A stretch of 64,000 nt of DNA from Metallumcola ferriviriculae (GTDB lineage: Bacteria > Bacillota > JADQBR01), in assembly GCF_035573695.1 (NCBI RefSeq), contig NZ_CP121694.1, positions 596,501 to 660,500 on the forward strand, in the 5' to 3' direction. Shown here in pieces: positions 46,170-55,391 of this stretch. The position numbers were made by a program, and so were the translations under genes. Position 1 is the first letter of the stretch, and every line of letters begins with the position of its first letter. The notes below the pieces were generated by a model. It saw only the letters and a list, made by a program, of their open reading frames with translations, did not search any database and was not told the origin of the DNA.

Positions 46170-47927
46170 ATGTCCAACGACCCCAAAACATTACCAAATT
46201 CAAATACAGACAGACCTCTCCGCGGAACAATAGGCATAAAAGATGGAGTGGCCAGCGTTATCATGCCCGAACCCGATGCTGAACGGCCTAGCCTTACGCC
46301 CGGGGATAATGTCATTATTAACGTCAACAAACGAGAAATTACGGACAAGACCCCTATAAATGCTGAAGACGAAATTGAGATCAAGCCAGGGGAGAAGAAA
46401 GCATCGCTTGACTACACGGTTCAAGTGGATGCTGCCTTAATGCACGCACGTATGAGTGTCAACTATAAGTATGGTCAAAAGTTTAGCATCAATGACAGTA
46501 AACCCACTCAGGACCTGGTGGTTTCGGCGGAATTTAAAGAAGAAGTTTCGCCGCCGGCCTTGGACTATACTACCGTAATAATCGAGCTGGCTCAGAAGGG
46601 AATAACCCACTACATAAATGAAGGGAAAATTCGCACCCTGCTTACCTCCGGACAGAACTGCCAGAGGGAGTTAATAGCTGAAGGCGTATCGCCTAAGCCG
46701 CCGATGGACGAAAGTATCGAGTATGTCTTCCAAAATAAAGAGTTTGAAGAGGGGCGAAGACTGAGACGGATGGCAAAAATCCTTAGTGTAGAGGCCGGCG
46801 AAGTACTGGCAGTCAAACACCCTGGGATACCAGGCGAACCCGGAATAAACCTGAACGGCGCTCCGGTGGGGGTGCGTGACCCGAAGGCCATTAGCATTAA
46901 AACCGGAAAGGGAGTAACACTTTCGCCAGATGGCACAAAAGCTTATGCGGCTATAGACGGGCGCCCTGATGTAGTTAATGGCAAATTGAGTGTACTGCCC
47001 GTCTGCAATCATAAGGGTAATGTCAATCCGGAAACTGGGGATATTAGTTTTAAAGGTGATGTGATTGTGTCCGGCAATGTAGAGGATAATATGCTGATCA
47101 GCGCCACCGGCGAAGTCACGGTTACAGGATTTGTGGCCAACAGTACCATTAATTCAGGCGGAAGCATTACTGTTAATGGAAATATAGTCGGATGCAAATT
47201 GTTCGCCGGTAAAGTTTCCCTTATTTGCAGCAGTATATTAAATTATTTAACCAAGATGGAGCATCAAATTACCCTTATATTGAAATTTGTAGCCCAACTG
47301 CATTCACAGATGCAGGGGAAGATACCGTTAGACACAGCCGTTAGGGCCATTATTAAACAGAAGTACCCCAAATTATCTCAGGAGTGCGCAGCCTTCGCCG
47401 CTGATATTAGGGGAAAAGATGAATTTAAAATGATGGAAGGCCCGGTTGTGCAGGTCGTTAACCAATTGACCGAAGCATTTGACATCGTTAATAATGAGAA
47501 GATTTATACTGATGATATGTTTACCGAACTTCAAGAATCAATCACCAAAGCAAAAGATATACTGGATGCCATGAATCGCCCGGACGCAGCTTTGAATGGT
47601 AGATATGTCCAATCTTCTACATTGTTCGCCAGTGCCGATATTATTATTAACGGCGAAGGCTGTCACCAATCTATTCTCAATGCCGGAAGAAAAGTAGAAA
47701 TCAAAGGTATTAAAGGTCTCTTCAAAGGCGGTGAGATTAACGCCGGCGGTAATATCTACATTAAAGAAGCAGGCTCCGAACTCGGAGTTGCTACTAAAAT
47801 TGGGACTAAAGCCAAGCAGACAATTAAAATGGACATAGCTTGGCCCGGAGTTGAAGCCAGCACCGGGACCACCCGCAAAGTATTCTACCAAAAACAACAC
47901 AAAATATTTTTATCTAATGGTGCCTGA
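46170..47927 (+). CDS. FapA/DUF342-family protein
   Basis: 585 residues. N-terminal FapA-type region with VEAGEVLAVKHPGIPGEPG and GVTLSPDGTKAYAAIDGRPD, then right-handed beta-helix repeats (GDVIVSGNVEDNMLISATGE; GSITVNGNIVGCKLFAG), a helical insert and a return to beta-helix (ADIIINGEGCHQSILNAGRK, GGEINAGGNIYIKEAGSELG). FapA proteins polymerise or scaffold and act in motility or envelope processes; role here unknown. ATG 46,170 follows GGGCGGTG. The gap upstream (45,945-46,169) shows no other feature. Confidence 0.84.
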   Translation: MSNDPKTLPNSNTDRPLRGTIGIKDGVASVIMPEPDAERPSLTPGDNVIINVNKREITDKTPINAEDEIEIKPGEKKASLDYTVQVDAALMHARMSVNYKYGQKFSINDSKPTQDLVVSAEFKEEVSPPALDYTTVIIELAQKGITHYINEGKIRTLLTSGQNCQRELIAEGVSPKPPMDESIEYVFQNKEFEEGRRLRRMAKILSVEAGEVLAVKHPGIPGEPGINLNGAPVGVRDPKAISIKTGKGVTLSPDGTKAYAAIDGRPDVVNGKLSVLPVCNHKGNVNPETGDISFKGDVIVSGNVEDNMLISATGEVTVTGFVANSTINSGGSITVNGNIVGCKLFAGKVSLICSSILNYLTKMEHQITLILKFVAQLHSQMQGKIPLDTAVRAIIKQKYPKLSQECAAFAADIRGKDEFKMMEGPVVQVVNQLTEAFDIVNNEKIYTDDMFTELQESITKAKDILDAMNRPDAALNGRYVQSSTLFASADIIINGEGCHQSILNAGRKVEIKGIKGLFKGGEINAGGNIYIKEAGSELGVATKIGTKAKQTIKMDIAWPGVEASTGTTRKVFYQKQHKIFLSNGA

Positions 47928-47967
47928 CACCAAATAAGTGACACCAAATGTGTCACTTATTCTAAAA
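47919..47967 (+). terminator. Hairpin after the FapA gene, next to the GGTGCCTGACACC motif
   Basis: AATAAGTGACAC pairs exactly with GTGTCACTTATT around 5 nt (47,934-47,962). GGTGCCTGACACC lies directly before it and overlaps the stop codon of the gene. Confidence 0.75.
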
Positions 47968-48055
47968 AATTATGTGGCGGGAGGAAAGTGTGTTGCATAA
48001 TAATTAAAGATATCAAAAGATATCAGAATATTATGAAATTGAAGGGGGAATTGAA

Positions 48056-49723
48056 ATGATACTGTCCACACAGGAGCATATTACTGAGTATACTGACAAG
48101 GGATGGTGGGGGAAAAAGACTCTGATTGAATATTTCAAGGAGCATGTAGAACTGCAGCCGGAGCATACGGCGCTGGTGGACCCGCCGGATAGGCAGGAAT
48201 TGACCGGTACTGCGCCGGAAAGATTGACCTATGCACAGCTTGACCGGGCGGTGGATGCTGTGGCCACGTCGCTGGCAGGGATGGGGATTGGCAAGGATGA
48301 TATTGTCATGGTGCAACTGCCAAACACTTGGGAATTGGCTATGTTGTATCTGGCCATCTGCCGTACAGGAGCAATTATTTCTCCGGCCCCAATGCAGTGG
48401 CGTTTTAGGGAGTTACAATATATTGGCGACCTTACCCGTGCGAAAGCCCTGATTACGGTGACGGAGTTTAAAAACTTTGCCCATGGCACAATGGCCTACA
48501 AGCTTCAGGCCAATTCAAATAAGATGGAGCATGTGATTACTCTCGAGGATATCAGAAAGATGACCCGGGGCAATGGCGACAGTAGGCTGTTGGACAGCAT
48601 CCCAATAGATGCTAACGATATTTTCACCATCTGCTGGACATCCGGCACTGAGGCAGAGTCGAAGGGTTGTCCCTTAAGCCACAATAACTGGTTATACCAG
48701 TGCAACGTCGGTATCGGCACTGCGGATATCCGTCCGGGGGATGTGCAGATGACGGCCGGGCCGCTGGTAAATATGGCTTCTCTGGGTACCACTTATATTC
48801 CATGGATTATTCTGGGCGGGACATTTGTGCTGCATCACCCGTTTAACCTGCCGGTTTTTATCCGCCAGATGATGGAGGAAAAGGTCAACTATACTTTATT
48901 GGTGCCTGCTGTGGCCAACATCATGGTGAAACATCCCCAATCAGATCAGTTTCGCTTTGAAAGTATTCGCTCCATAACGCTGGGTTCGGCGCCGCCGTCC
49001 TTGTTTACCATTCGTGAATTCAAAAAACGCTGGGGTATAGATATCGGTAATATCTGGGGCCAGAATGAAGGAACAGCTATTGTCTCCGGTGCCCGGGATG
49101 TTCCTGAAGTGGAGAAAAGAGTGGACCATCTGCCGCAGTTTGGCAAGGCCGGTGCCCAGTGGGCCAGTGATACATCCGGAATACACACTAAATTAGTGGA
49201 TCCGGACACCGGCAGTGAGGTAACAGATATTGGAGGTGTGGGGGAGCTGGCCTATAAAGGCCCCAACGTCATTCCTGGTTATTTCCGCCGACCGGACTTG
49301 GATGCCAAGTCTTTTGACGAACAGGGGTATTTCTATACGGGAGATTTGTTTCAAATTAAAGAAGGTAATTATGTGAGTTTTTTTGACCGAAAAAAAGATA
49401 TTATTATCCGGGGCGGTTACAACATCAGTGCCCAAGAGGTTGAGAATATACTGCTGTCCCATTCCAAAGTGGCAGAGGTGGCTGCGGTGGGTATGCCCGA
49501 TGAGAAACTGGGCGAGCGTACCTGTATCTATGTGGTGCCTCGTCCCGGTGAGACCTTTGACCTACAGGAGCTGGTAGATTTTATGACGGAGCAGGGCTGT
49601 GCTGTTTACAAGCTGCCGGAACGGCTGGAGATTGTGGAAGAAATACCGCGTAACCCCGTAGGTAAGATTCTCAAATCCATCCTGCGCAGTGATTTGGAGA
49701 AAAAAATAAAGATGTCCAGCTAA
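48056..49723 (+). CDS. Acyl-CoA synthetase (AMP-forming), class I adenylate-forming
   Basis: 555 residues. Activates a carboxylic acid through acyl-AMP to acyl-CoA. Motifs: P-loop ICWTSGTEAESKGCPLSHNN, NIWGQNEGTAIVSG, YFYTGDLFQIKEGN and the hinge FFDRKKDIIIRGGYNISAQE with C-terminal NPVGKILKSILR lysine. The P-loop has E-A-E-S where TTGxPKG is usual, which could change activity. Substrate unknown, medium-chain or aromatic acid is possible. GAAGGGGG before the ATG; single-gene unit. Confidence 0.88.
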   Translation: MILSTQEHITEYTDKGWWGKKTLIEYFKEHVELQPEHTALVDPPDRQELTGTAPERLTYAQLDRAVDAVATSLAGMGIGKDDIVMVQLPNTWELAMLYLAICRTGAIISPAPMQWRFRELQYIGDLTRAKALITVTEFKNFAHGTMAYKLQANSNKMEHVITLEDIRKMTRGNGDSRLLDSIPIDANDIFTICWTSGTEAESKGCPLSHNNWLYQCNVGIGTADIRPGDVQMTAGPLVNMASLGTTYIPWIILGGTFVLHHPFNLPVFIRQMMEEKVNYTLLVPAVANIMVKHPQSDQFRFESIRSITLGSAPPSLFTIREFKKRWGIDIGNIWGQNEGTAIVSGARDVPEVEKRVDHLPQFGKAGAQWASDTSGIHTKLVDPDTGSEVTDIGGVGELAYKGPNVIPGYFRRPDLDAKSFDEQGYFYTGDLFQIKEGNYVSFFDRKKDIIIRGGYNISAQEVENILLSHSKVAEVAAVGMPDEKLGERTCIYVVPRPGETFDLQELVDFMTEQGCAVYKLPERLEIVEEIPRNPVGKILKSILRSDLEKKIKMSS

Positions 49724-49781
49724 GGCGCTGGAATAGGAAACGGCCCACCAGCACCCTGGAAATTATTAAAATAGGCAGGGC

Positions 49782-49817
49782 TCAATAAACCCCGGATTTT
49801 GGTGCCGGGGTTTTTCT
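49782..49817 (+). terminator. Terminator after the acyl-CoA synthetase gene
   Basis: AAACCCCGG pairs with CCGGGGTTTTT. Nearly the same as the element at 45,917, including the preceding GCAGGRCTCAAT. Confidence 0.88.
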
Positions 49818-49841
49818 TATATTTATCTCCACAAATTCCTA

Positions 49842-49870
49842 TTGACACCCAAAATGTGGCTTAATATAAT
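49842..49870 (+). promoter_or_regulatory. Consensus sigma-A promoter of the efflux operon
   Basis: TTGACA (49,842-49,847), 17-nt spacer, TATAAT (49,865-49,870). Perfect consensus, as expected for a promoter held off by a repressor. Confidence 0.88.
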
Positions 49871-49882
49871 GTACATATGCCG

Positions 49883-49896
49883 ACCGACTGGTCGGT
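49883..49896. promoter_or_regulatory. Palindromic TetR-type operator
   Basis: ACCGACTGGTCGGT: perfect 6-bp arms with 2-nt centre, 12 nt after the -10 box and over the start of transcription. The likely ligand is the TetR protein encoded last in this operon. Confidence 0.8.
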
Positions 49897-49947
49897 TCTG
49901 AATTGTATACACAATTATAGTTTTTTTAATGGGGAGGAAAAAGAGAA

Positions 49948-51057
49948 ATGTTACTTAGTAAGACTGTCAGAATGATTACTTACTTAACTTTGGTTGCCAC
50001 ATTACTGTTTGTATTAAGCGGTTGCGGAGCTCAACCGGTAGAGGCGCAAAAAGAACAGGTGGAAACCATTGCGGTTAGCGTAGTGAAAGCTGAAAAAGGT
50101 GATTTGCAAAAATTCAGTGAGCTAAGCGGTAAAGTTGAAGGCCAGTCCGAGGTTAATGTTATTCCTAAGATGGGCGGTAAAGTGGAAGAAGTAAAGGTGA
50201 AGGTAGGCGACCGGGTACAAAAAGGTGATGTAATGGTGCGTCTAGAAAGTGATGAGATTCGTGCTCGGTTAAATCAGGCCCAAGCCGGTTTGGCTGCCGC
50301 CCGGGCCAGTTTTACCAACGCTGAAAGCAACTATCAGCGTATGCAGGAATTATTTAAACAGGGAGCTATCTCTCAACAGCAACTTGATTCTGTGGAAATG
50401 CAATATGAAACGGCCAAATCCCAAGGCGTAAAGCAAGCTGAAGCACTAGTAGAACAGGCGCGAATTGCGTTAGATAGCGCTACCATTGAAGCTCCGATTG
50501 ACGGTATTGTCGCTTTCCGTTACGTTGATCCGGGCCAAACTGCCGGACCGACATCGCCGGTAGTAACCGTAGTCAATATGGATACGGTGGTAGTAAGGGT
50601 GAATGTGCCGGAAACCGATATTAACACAGTTAAAATGGGCGATACGGTAAAGGTAACGGTGCCCGCAGCGGCAGCAGATGAAGCTTTCACCGGCGAGTTA
50701 ACAATGGTAGCGCCGGCGGCGGACGCTCGTACCAAGGCGTATCCGATAGAAGTCGCCATTGATAATAAGGAGCATGTATTAAAGCCCGGCATGTTTGCTC
50801 AAGTGGCATTAGGTACCCGTTCGGTGGAAGATGCGCTTATTATTCCTCAAGAAGCTTTGGTTGATATTAACGGCATTAAAGTAGTTTATGTGGCTGTTGA
50901 CGGTAAAGCGGTGCAACAAGATGTTAGTCTTGCTTTTACCACTGGTGAGCAAGCGGCTGTATTAACGGGTATTAATGCCGGCGACGCGGTGATTATTCAA
51001 GGTCAGCATCGGGTTGATGACGGATCACCGGTCACAGTTCAAGGTGGTGACAAGTAG
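49948..51057 (+). CDS. RND efflux periplasmic-adaptor-like lipoprotein (HlyD/MFP family)
   Basis: 369 residues. Lipobox LSGC (Cys about 26) so it is a membrane-anchored lipoprotein. Lipoyl/barrel-sandwich halves VNVIPKMGGKVEEVKVKVGD and ATIEAPIDGIVAFRYVDPGQ bracket an alpha-hairpin (about residues 105-170). Beta-barrel and membrane-proximal domains follow. It links an RND pump to a TolC-like duct. GGGGAGG before the ATG; 3 nt from the pump gene. Confidence 0.92.
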   Translation: MLLSKTVRMITYLTLVATLLFVLSGCGAQPVEAQKEQVETIAVSVVKAEKGDLQKFSELSGKVEGQSEVNVIPKMGGKVEEVKVKVGDRVQKGDVMVRLESDEIRARLNQAQAGLAAARASFTNAESNYQRMQELFKQGAISQQQLDSVEMQYETAKSQGVKQAEALVEQARIALDSATIEAPIDGIVAFRYVDPGQTAGPTSPVVTVVNMDTVVVRVNVPETDINTVKMGDTVKVTVPAAAADEAFTGELTMVAPAADARTKAYPIEVAIDNKEHVLKPGMFAQVALGTRSVEDALIIPQEALVDINGIKVVYVAVDGKAVQQDVSLAFTTGEQAAVLTGINAGDAVIIQGQHRVDDGSPVTVQGGDK

Positions 51058-51060
51058 TTT

Positions 51061-54000
51061 ATGAAGCTATCCAATTTTGCGGTTAAACGCCCGGTCACCG
51101 TGGTGATGGCGGTGCTGATCGTTATGCTGCTGGGGGGGATATCCCTTACACGCATTGCGGTAGACCTTTATCCGGAGATAAAGCTGCCGGTGGGGGCTGT
51201 TTCCACTTCTTACAGCGGCGCCGGTCCTCAGGAAGTGGAGGAATTGGTCACCAAACCGCTGGAAGAAATTCTTGGTACGGTTAACGGTGTTGACCAGATT
51301 GTTTCCGATACTACTGAGGGGTCGTCTACGGTAATTGTCTGGTTTGACTGGGGCACTGATATGGATTTTGCCACCTTGAAGATGCGGGAAAAGGTAGATT
51401 TCATTAAGTCCTTTATGCCGGAGGACATCAGTAACCCGATGGTGATGCAGATGGACCCGGCGATGATGCCTATTTTACAAATCGGCCTATCCGGCGGCAG
51501 GGATTTATCCCGGCTAAAAGCTTTTGCGGAAGACGACATATCCAGCAGGCTGGAACGGCTGGAAGGTGTGGCTTCGGTTTTCATAACTGGCGGTTATACC
51601 AGGGAAATAAAGGTGTCGGTGGACCCGGTTAAATTGGAACAATACGGGCTCACCTTGGCGCAGATATCTCAGACGCTGCGTGCAGAAAACGTCAATATGT
51701 CTACCGGTCAGGTAGTGGAAGGTAAGCAGGAACTATTTGTACGTACCTTAGGTGAGTACGAAACTGTCGAGGATATTAGGAATGTGGTGCTGACTGTGCC
51801 CAATGGGGGCGGCGCCATTCGCCTGTCTGATTTGGCAGCGATTGAAGATGGATTTAAAGATGTTGATCAGATTACCCGCATGAACGGGGAACCAAGCATT
51901 GGCATAAGTGTTATGAAACAGAGCCACGCCAATACCGTCCAGGTGGCTGAACGAGTTAAAGCGGAGCTTGAGCAAATCAAAAGCAGTGCTCCCGGCGGGA
52001 TGGACATCGCGATGATTTTTGACCAGTCAGAATTCATTAACCAATCAATCGGCCGGGTGGTAAGCAATACGATTCTCGGCGGTATTTTCGCGGTGTTAGT
52101 GCTATTCCTGTTTTTAAGGAATTTACGCAGCACACTGATTATTGCTATTGCTATTCCTATTTCTATCGTTTCTGCATTTACGTTAATTTACTTCAATGAC
52201 TTGACATTGAATATGATGTCCATGGGCGGCTTGGCCTTAGGCGTGGGCATGATGGTGGACAGCGCTATTGTTATTTTGGAGAATATTTATCGATATCGCC
52301 AGGACGGACACGGCATGATGCAGGCAGCTATTCTTGGCTCCGATGAGGTTGCCAGTGCGGTGATAGCGTCTACCATAACTACAATTGCGGTATTTTTGCC
52401 CATTGTATTTGTGGAAGGAATAGCGGCACAATTGTTCAAACAGTTGGCGCTGACGGTTTCTTTCGCTTTGGCTGCAGCCTTATTAGTAGCGTTAACGCTG
52501 ATACCGATGCTTTCTTCCAAGTTTTTGGTAATAACCAATGGCAACGGTAAGGTGAAAAAACGAAACCCGCTGCGAAAAATTATGGACGGATTAGCACAGG
52601 GGTTAGATAAATTAACTGCAGTGTACAGTAAATTACTAGCTTGGGCATTAGGCCACCGCAAAACTGTAGTGGCAGCTGTTACTGTGGCCTTGATATCAAG
52701 CTTTGCCCTAGTGCCCATGGTGGGCATGGAGTTTTTGCCTAGTATGGACAGCGGTGAACTGGCTGTCAATATTGAATTGAATAGGGGCTCCTTATTGGAA
52801 GAAACCGAGAAGATAACGGAGCAGGTTGAGGATATCCTTTATGATGTCCCTGAGGTGGATACCGTATTTACCAGTGTTGGCGTTTCGCAGAATCAACTGG
52901 GCATGGGCGGCGCCCAGCAGCACCGGTCCCAAATACGGGTAATGCTGGTGGATAAGGAACAGCGCAGCCGCGGCACTGACGTGGTGGCCGACGAACTGCG
53001 TAATAGTTTTGCCGGCATTGCCGGGGCGGATATTGAAGTTTCAGCAGTAGATGCCAATCAGATGGGCGGAGGAAGTTCTGCCCCTGTTGCGGTAAAAATT
53101 AAGGGTAATGATCTGGTTACTTTAGAAAAACTGGCTAACCAGGTTCTTACCATTGTGGAAAGTGTCCCAGGCACCCGGGAGGTGGAGTCAAGTTTTGTAG
53201 ATGGCAGTCCAGAACTTCAGTTATTAATAAATCGCGATAAAGCCGCTAGTTACGGTATTAATGTGGCGCAGCTGGCTTCGGCGGTGCAAACTGCTATGCA
53301 TGGTCAGGTTGCTACGAAATTTGGAATTGAAGACAACGAGATTGACGTACGCGTGATTTATCCTGAATGGGCTAGAAAAAACTTGCAGGACCTAAAGGAT
53401 GTGACTATACCGTCGCCTATGGGCATCAATGTGCCGGTATCTGAAGTGGTGACCATCAAGCAGGATGTGGGTCCGGGTACAATTAGTCGTGAGGATCAAG
53501 CCCGGGTGGCTTCTGTACAGGCGCAAATTGCCGGCCGTGACTTAGGTAGTATCACCAGTGACTTGGAAGCCAAGCTTCAGCCGCTGCGGCAGCAGTTGCC
53601 AAAGGGATATGAGATTATTCTGGGCGGTCAGCAAGAAGAAATGATGGAAGCCTTCGGCAACCTAGGATTGGCTTTGATACTGGCGATTATCCTGGTGTAT
53701 ATGGTGATGGCGTCGCAATTTGAATCTTTGGTGCATCCGTTTGTGATCATGTTTTCTTTGCCCACCACATTTATCGGTGTAGTAGCTGCTTTAGTAGTTA
53801 CCGGGCGCAGTTTCAGCGTACCAACTTTTATTGGAGTAATTATGCTGGCGGGTATTGTGGTCAATAATGCCATCGTACTGATTGATTACATTAATGTGCT
53901 GAGAGAACGCGGGCATGAGCGCGATGAAGCAGTACTGCAGGCGGGACCGGTACGGCTGCGGCCAATCTTAATGACCACGTTGACTACAGTATTGGCATTG

Positions 54001-54207
54001 CTGCCCACTGCCGCAGGGATTGGTTCCGGCTCTGAGGCTTCTGCGCCCATGGCAGTTGCGGTGGTCGGCGGTTTATCGGTGTCCATGATATTTACTTTAG
54101 TGTTTTTACCGGTGGTATACACTATCGTAGATGATTTTGGTCAGTGGACTAAGCGTAAAATAGGAAAAGGAAGCGCGGATAAGGCCGATTCCGGTCAAAG
54201 CATATAG
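51061..54207 (+). CDS. RND multidrug efflux transporter (AcrB/HAE1 type)
   Basis: 1,048 residues, full length: twelve membrane helices in two halves with large extracytoplasmic loops after helices 1 and 7. Family marks are FAVKRPVTVVMAVLIVMLLG at the start, helix 4 GGLALGVGMMVDSAIVILEN with Asp for proton relay, and the repeat in the second half GVIMLAGIVVNNAIVLIDYI. Proton-driven export of drugs or lipophilic compounds. In a monoderm cell the target compartment would be outside the membrane. Confidence 0.95.
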   Translation: MKLSNFAVKRPVTVVMAVLIVMLLGGISLTRIAVDLYPEIKLPVGAVSTSYSGAGPQEVEELVTKPLEEILGTVNGVDQIVSDTTEGSSTVIVWFDWGTDMDFATLKMREKVDFIKSFMPEDISNPMVMQMDPAMMPILQIGLSGGRDLSRLKAFAEDDISSRLERLEGVASVFITGGYTREIKVSVDPVKLEQYGLTLAQISQTLRAENVNMSTGQVVEGKQELFVRTLGEYETVEDIRNVVLTVPNGGGAIRLSDLAAIEDGFKDVDQITRMNGEPSIGISVMKQSHANTVQVAERVKAELEQIKSSAPGGMDIAMIFDQSEFINQSIGRVVSNTILGGIFAVLVLFLFLRNLRSTLIIAIAIPISIVSAFTLIYFNDLTLNMMSMGGLALGVGMMVDSAIVILENIYRYRQDGHGMMQAAILGSDEVASAVIASTITTIAVFLPIVFVEGIAAQLFKQLALTVSFALAAALLVALTLIPMLSSKFLVITNGNGKVKKRNPLRKIMDGLAQGLDKLTAVYSKLLAWALGHRKTVVAAVTVALISSFALVPMVGMEFLPSMDSGELAVNIELNRGSLLEETEKITEQVEDILYDVPEVDTVFTSVGVSQNQLGMGGAQQHRSQIRVMLVDKEQRSRGTDVVADELRNSFAGIAGADIEVSAVDANQMGGGSSAPVAVKIKGNDLVTLEKLANQVLTIVESVPGTREVESSFVDGSPELQLLINRDKAASYGINVAQLASAVQTAMHGQVATKFGIEDNEIDVRVIYPEWARKNLQDLKDVTIPSPMGINVPVSEVVTIKQDVGPGTISREDQARVASVQAQIAGRDLGSITSDLEAKLQPLRQQLPKGYEIILGGQQEEMMEAFGNLGLALILAIILVYMVMASQFESLVHPFVIMFSLPTTFIGVVAALVVTGRSFSVPTFIGVIMLAGIVVNNAIVLIDYINVLRERGHERDEAVLQAGPVRLRPILMTTLTTVLALLPTAAGIGSGSEASAPMAVAVVGGLSVSMIFTLVFLPVVYTIVDDFGQWTKRKIGKGSADKADSGQSI

Positions 54208-54222
54208 GGGGAGGAGAAAGTG

Positions 54223-55380
54223 ATGAAACGATTGGTTATATTGGCAATGGTGGCGATGCTGGTGATGGGTTCTGTAGCGGGGACATCTTTGGCTGGCCCT
54301 GCAGAAGAAAAGGTGATGGTACTTTCTTTGGATGAAGCGATAGATTATGCGTTGGAGCATAATTCAAATATACAACTCAATAAAGTGTCTTTGGATGAAG
54401 CGGAAAAAGACTTTAATCAGGCTAATGACTTGAAGGAGAAGATTGCAGATAACCCGGATAGTCCCTATTTTCCGCCCGGATTAAGTACAGCCCAACAAGA
54501 AGAGTTGTATCCTACCTTTGCAGAACGGGGCTATGAATTTGCAAAGGTGAAGCTTGACTATACCAAGCGTTCCATTCGTTTATCAGTGGAAAGTACGTAT
54601 TATAATGTACTTAGCGCTCAAAAGAATGTTGCTGTAAATCAGGCCACCCATGATCGGGCTGCTGAACAATTAAAATCTGCAAAAGCGGCATTTAAAGCGG
54701 GTACTGTGGCTAAAAACGATGTATTGGGTGCGGAAGTACAGTTGGATAAAGCAACGGTGGATTTAAACACCGCCGAAAATGACCTTGATATTGCCTATAT
54801 GGAATTAAATAGGGCCATGGGTCTTGAACTTGATCAAACGCTAGAGCTAACCGCTAAATTGGACTACGCTTCGATGGAGGAGATCGATGTGGCGGAGTTT
54901 ATTGACCAGGCGTCGGATGCTGATATTGGTCTGATTGCGGCTAGGATTGATTATGAAAATAAGCAGGATGCTTTTGAACTCACAGCGGACTACTATACTC
55001 CCAATGTTTATACGTATAAAGATGCTAAATTTGCAACTGCTAAATCCGAAGTTAATTTCCAAGAAGCGCAAAAAGATTTTGAACTAAAAGTGATGAAATC
55101 TTACAAAAGACTAAAACAAGCTGAAGCTAATTACAAAATGCTGCTGAAGAGCGTTGACCGGGCTAAAGAAAACCTGCGGCTAGCTGAACTCCGCTATGAA
55201 GTGGGTGTAGCCACCAGCATCGAGGTACTGCAGGCATCGGAAATGCTGAACAGCCAGGAACTATACCTGTCCCAGGCACTGCAGGGATATAACCTGCTTA
55301 AAGCTCAATTCAAACATCAGGTATTTATTGGCAGCGGGGCAGCAGCGTCAGCCGGGGCTGGTCAAGCCTCGGGCATGTAG
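54223..55380 (+). CDS. TolC-like helical protein apparently lacking beta-barrel strands
   Basis: 385 residues (TolC family 420-470). Signal peptide ends near TSLAGPAEE. Two helical hairpin repeats are clear: RLSVESTYYNVLSAQKNVAV ... GTVAKNDVLGAEVQLDKATV, and LKVMKSYKRLKQAEANYKML ... YEVGVATSIEVLQASEMLNS. The segments that carry paired membrane beta strands in TolC (about 40 residues each) are reduced to DNPDSPYFPPGLS and YTPNVYTYKDAKFAT. It may form a wall-spanning duct rather than an outer-membrane channel. ATG 54,223 after GGAGGAG. Confidence 0.82.
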   Translation: MKRLVILAMVAMLVMGSVAGTSLAGPAEEKVMVLSLDEAIDYALEHNSNIQLNKVSLDEAEKDFNQANDLKEKIADNPDSPYFPPGLSTAQQEELYPTFAERGYEFAKVKLDYTKRSIRLSVESTYYNVLSAQKNVAVNQATHDRAAEQLKSAKAAFKAGTVAKNDVLGAEVQLDKATVDLNTAENDLDIAYMELNRAMGLELDQTLELTAKLDYASMEEIDVAEFIDQASDADIGLIAARIDYENKQDAFELTADYYTPNVYTYKDAKFATAKSEVNFQEAQKDFELKVMKSYKRLKQAEANYKMLLKSVDRAKENLRLAELRYEVGVATSIEVLQASEMLNSQELYLSQALQGYNLLKAQFKHQVFIGSGAAASAGAGQASGM

Positions 55381-55391
55381 AAGGTGATTAA

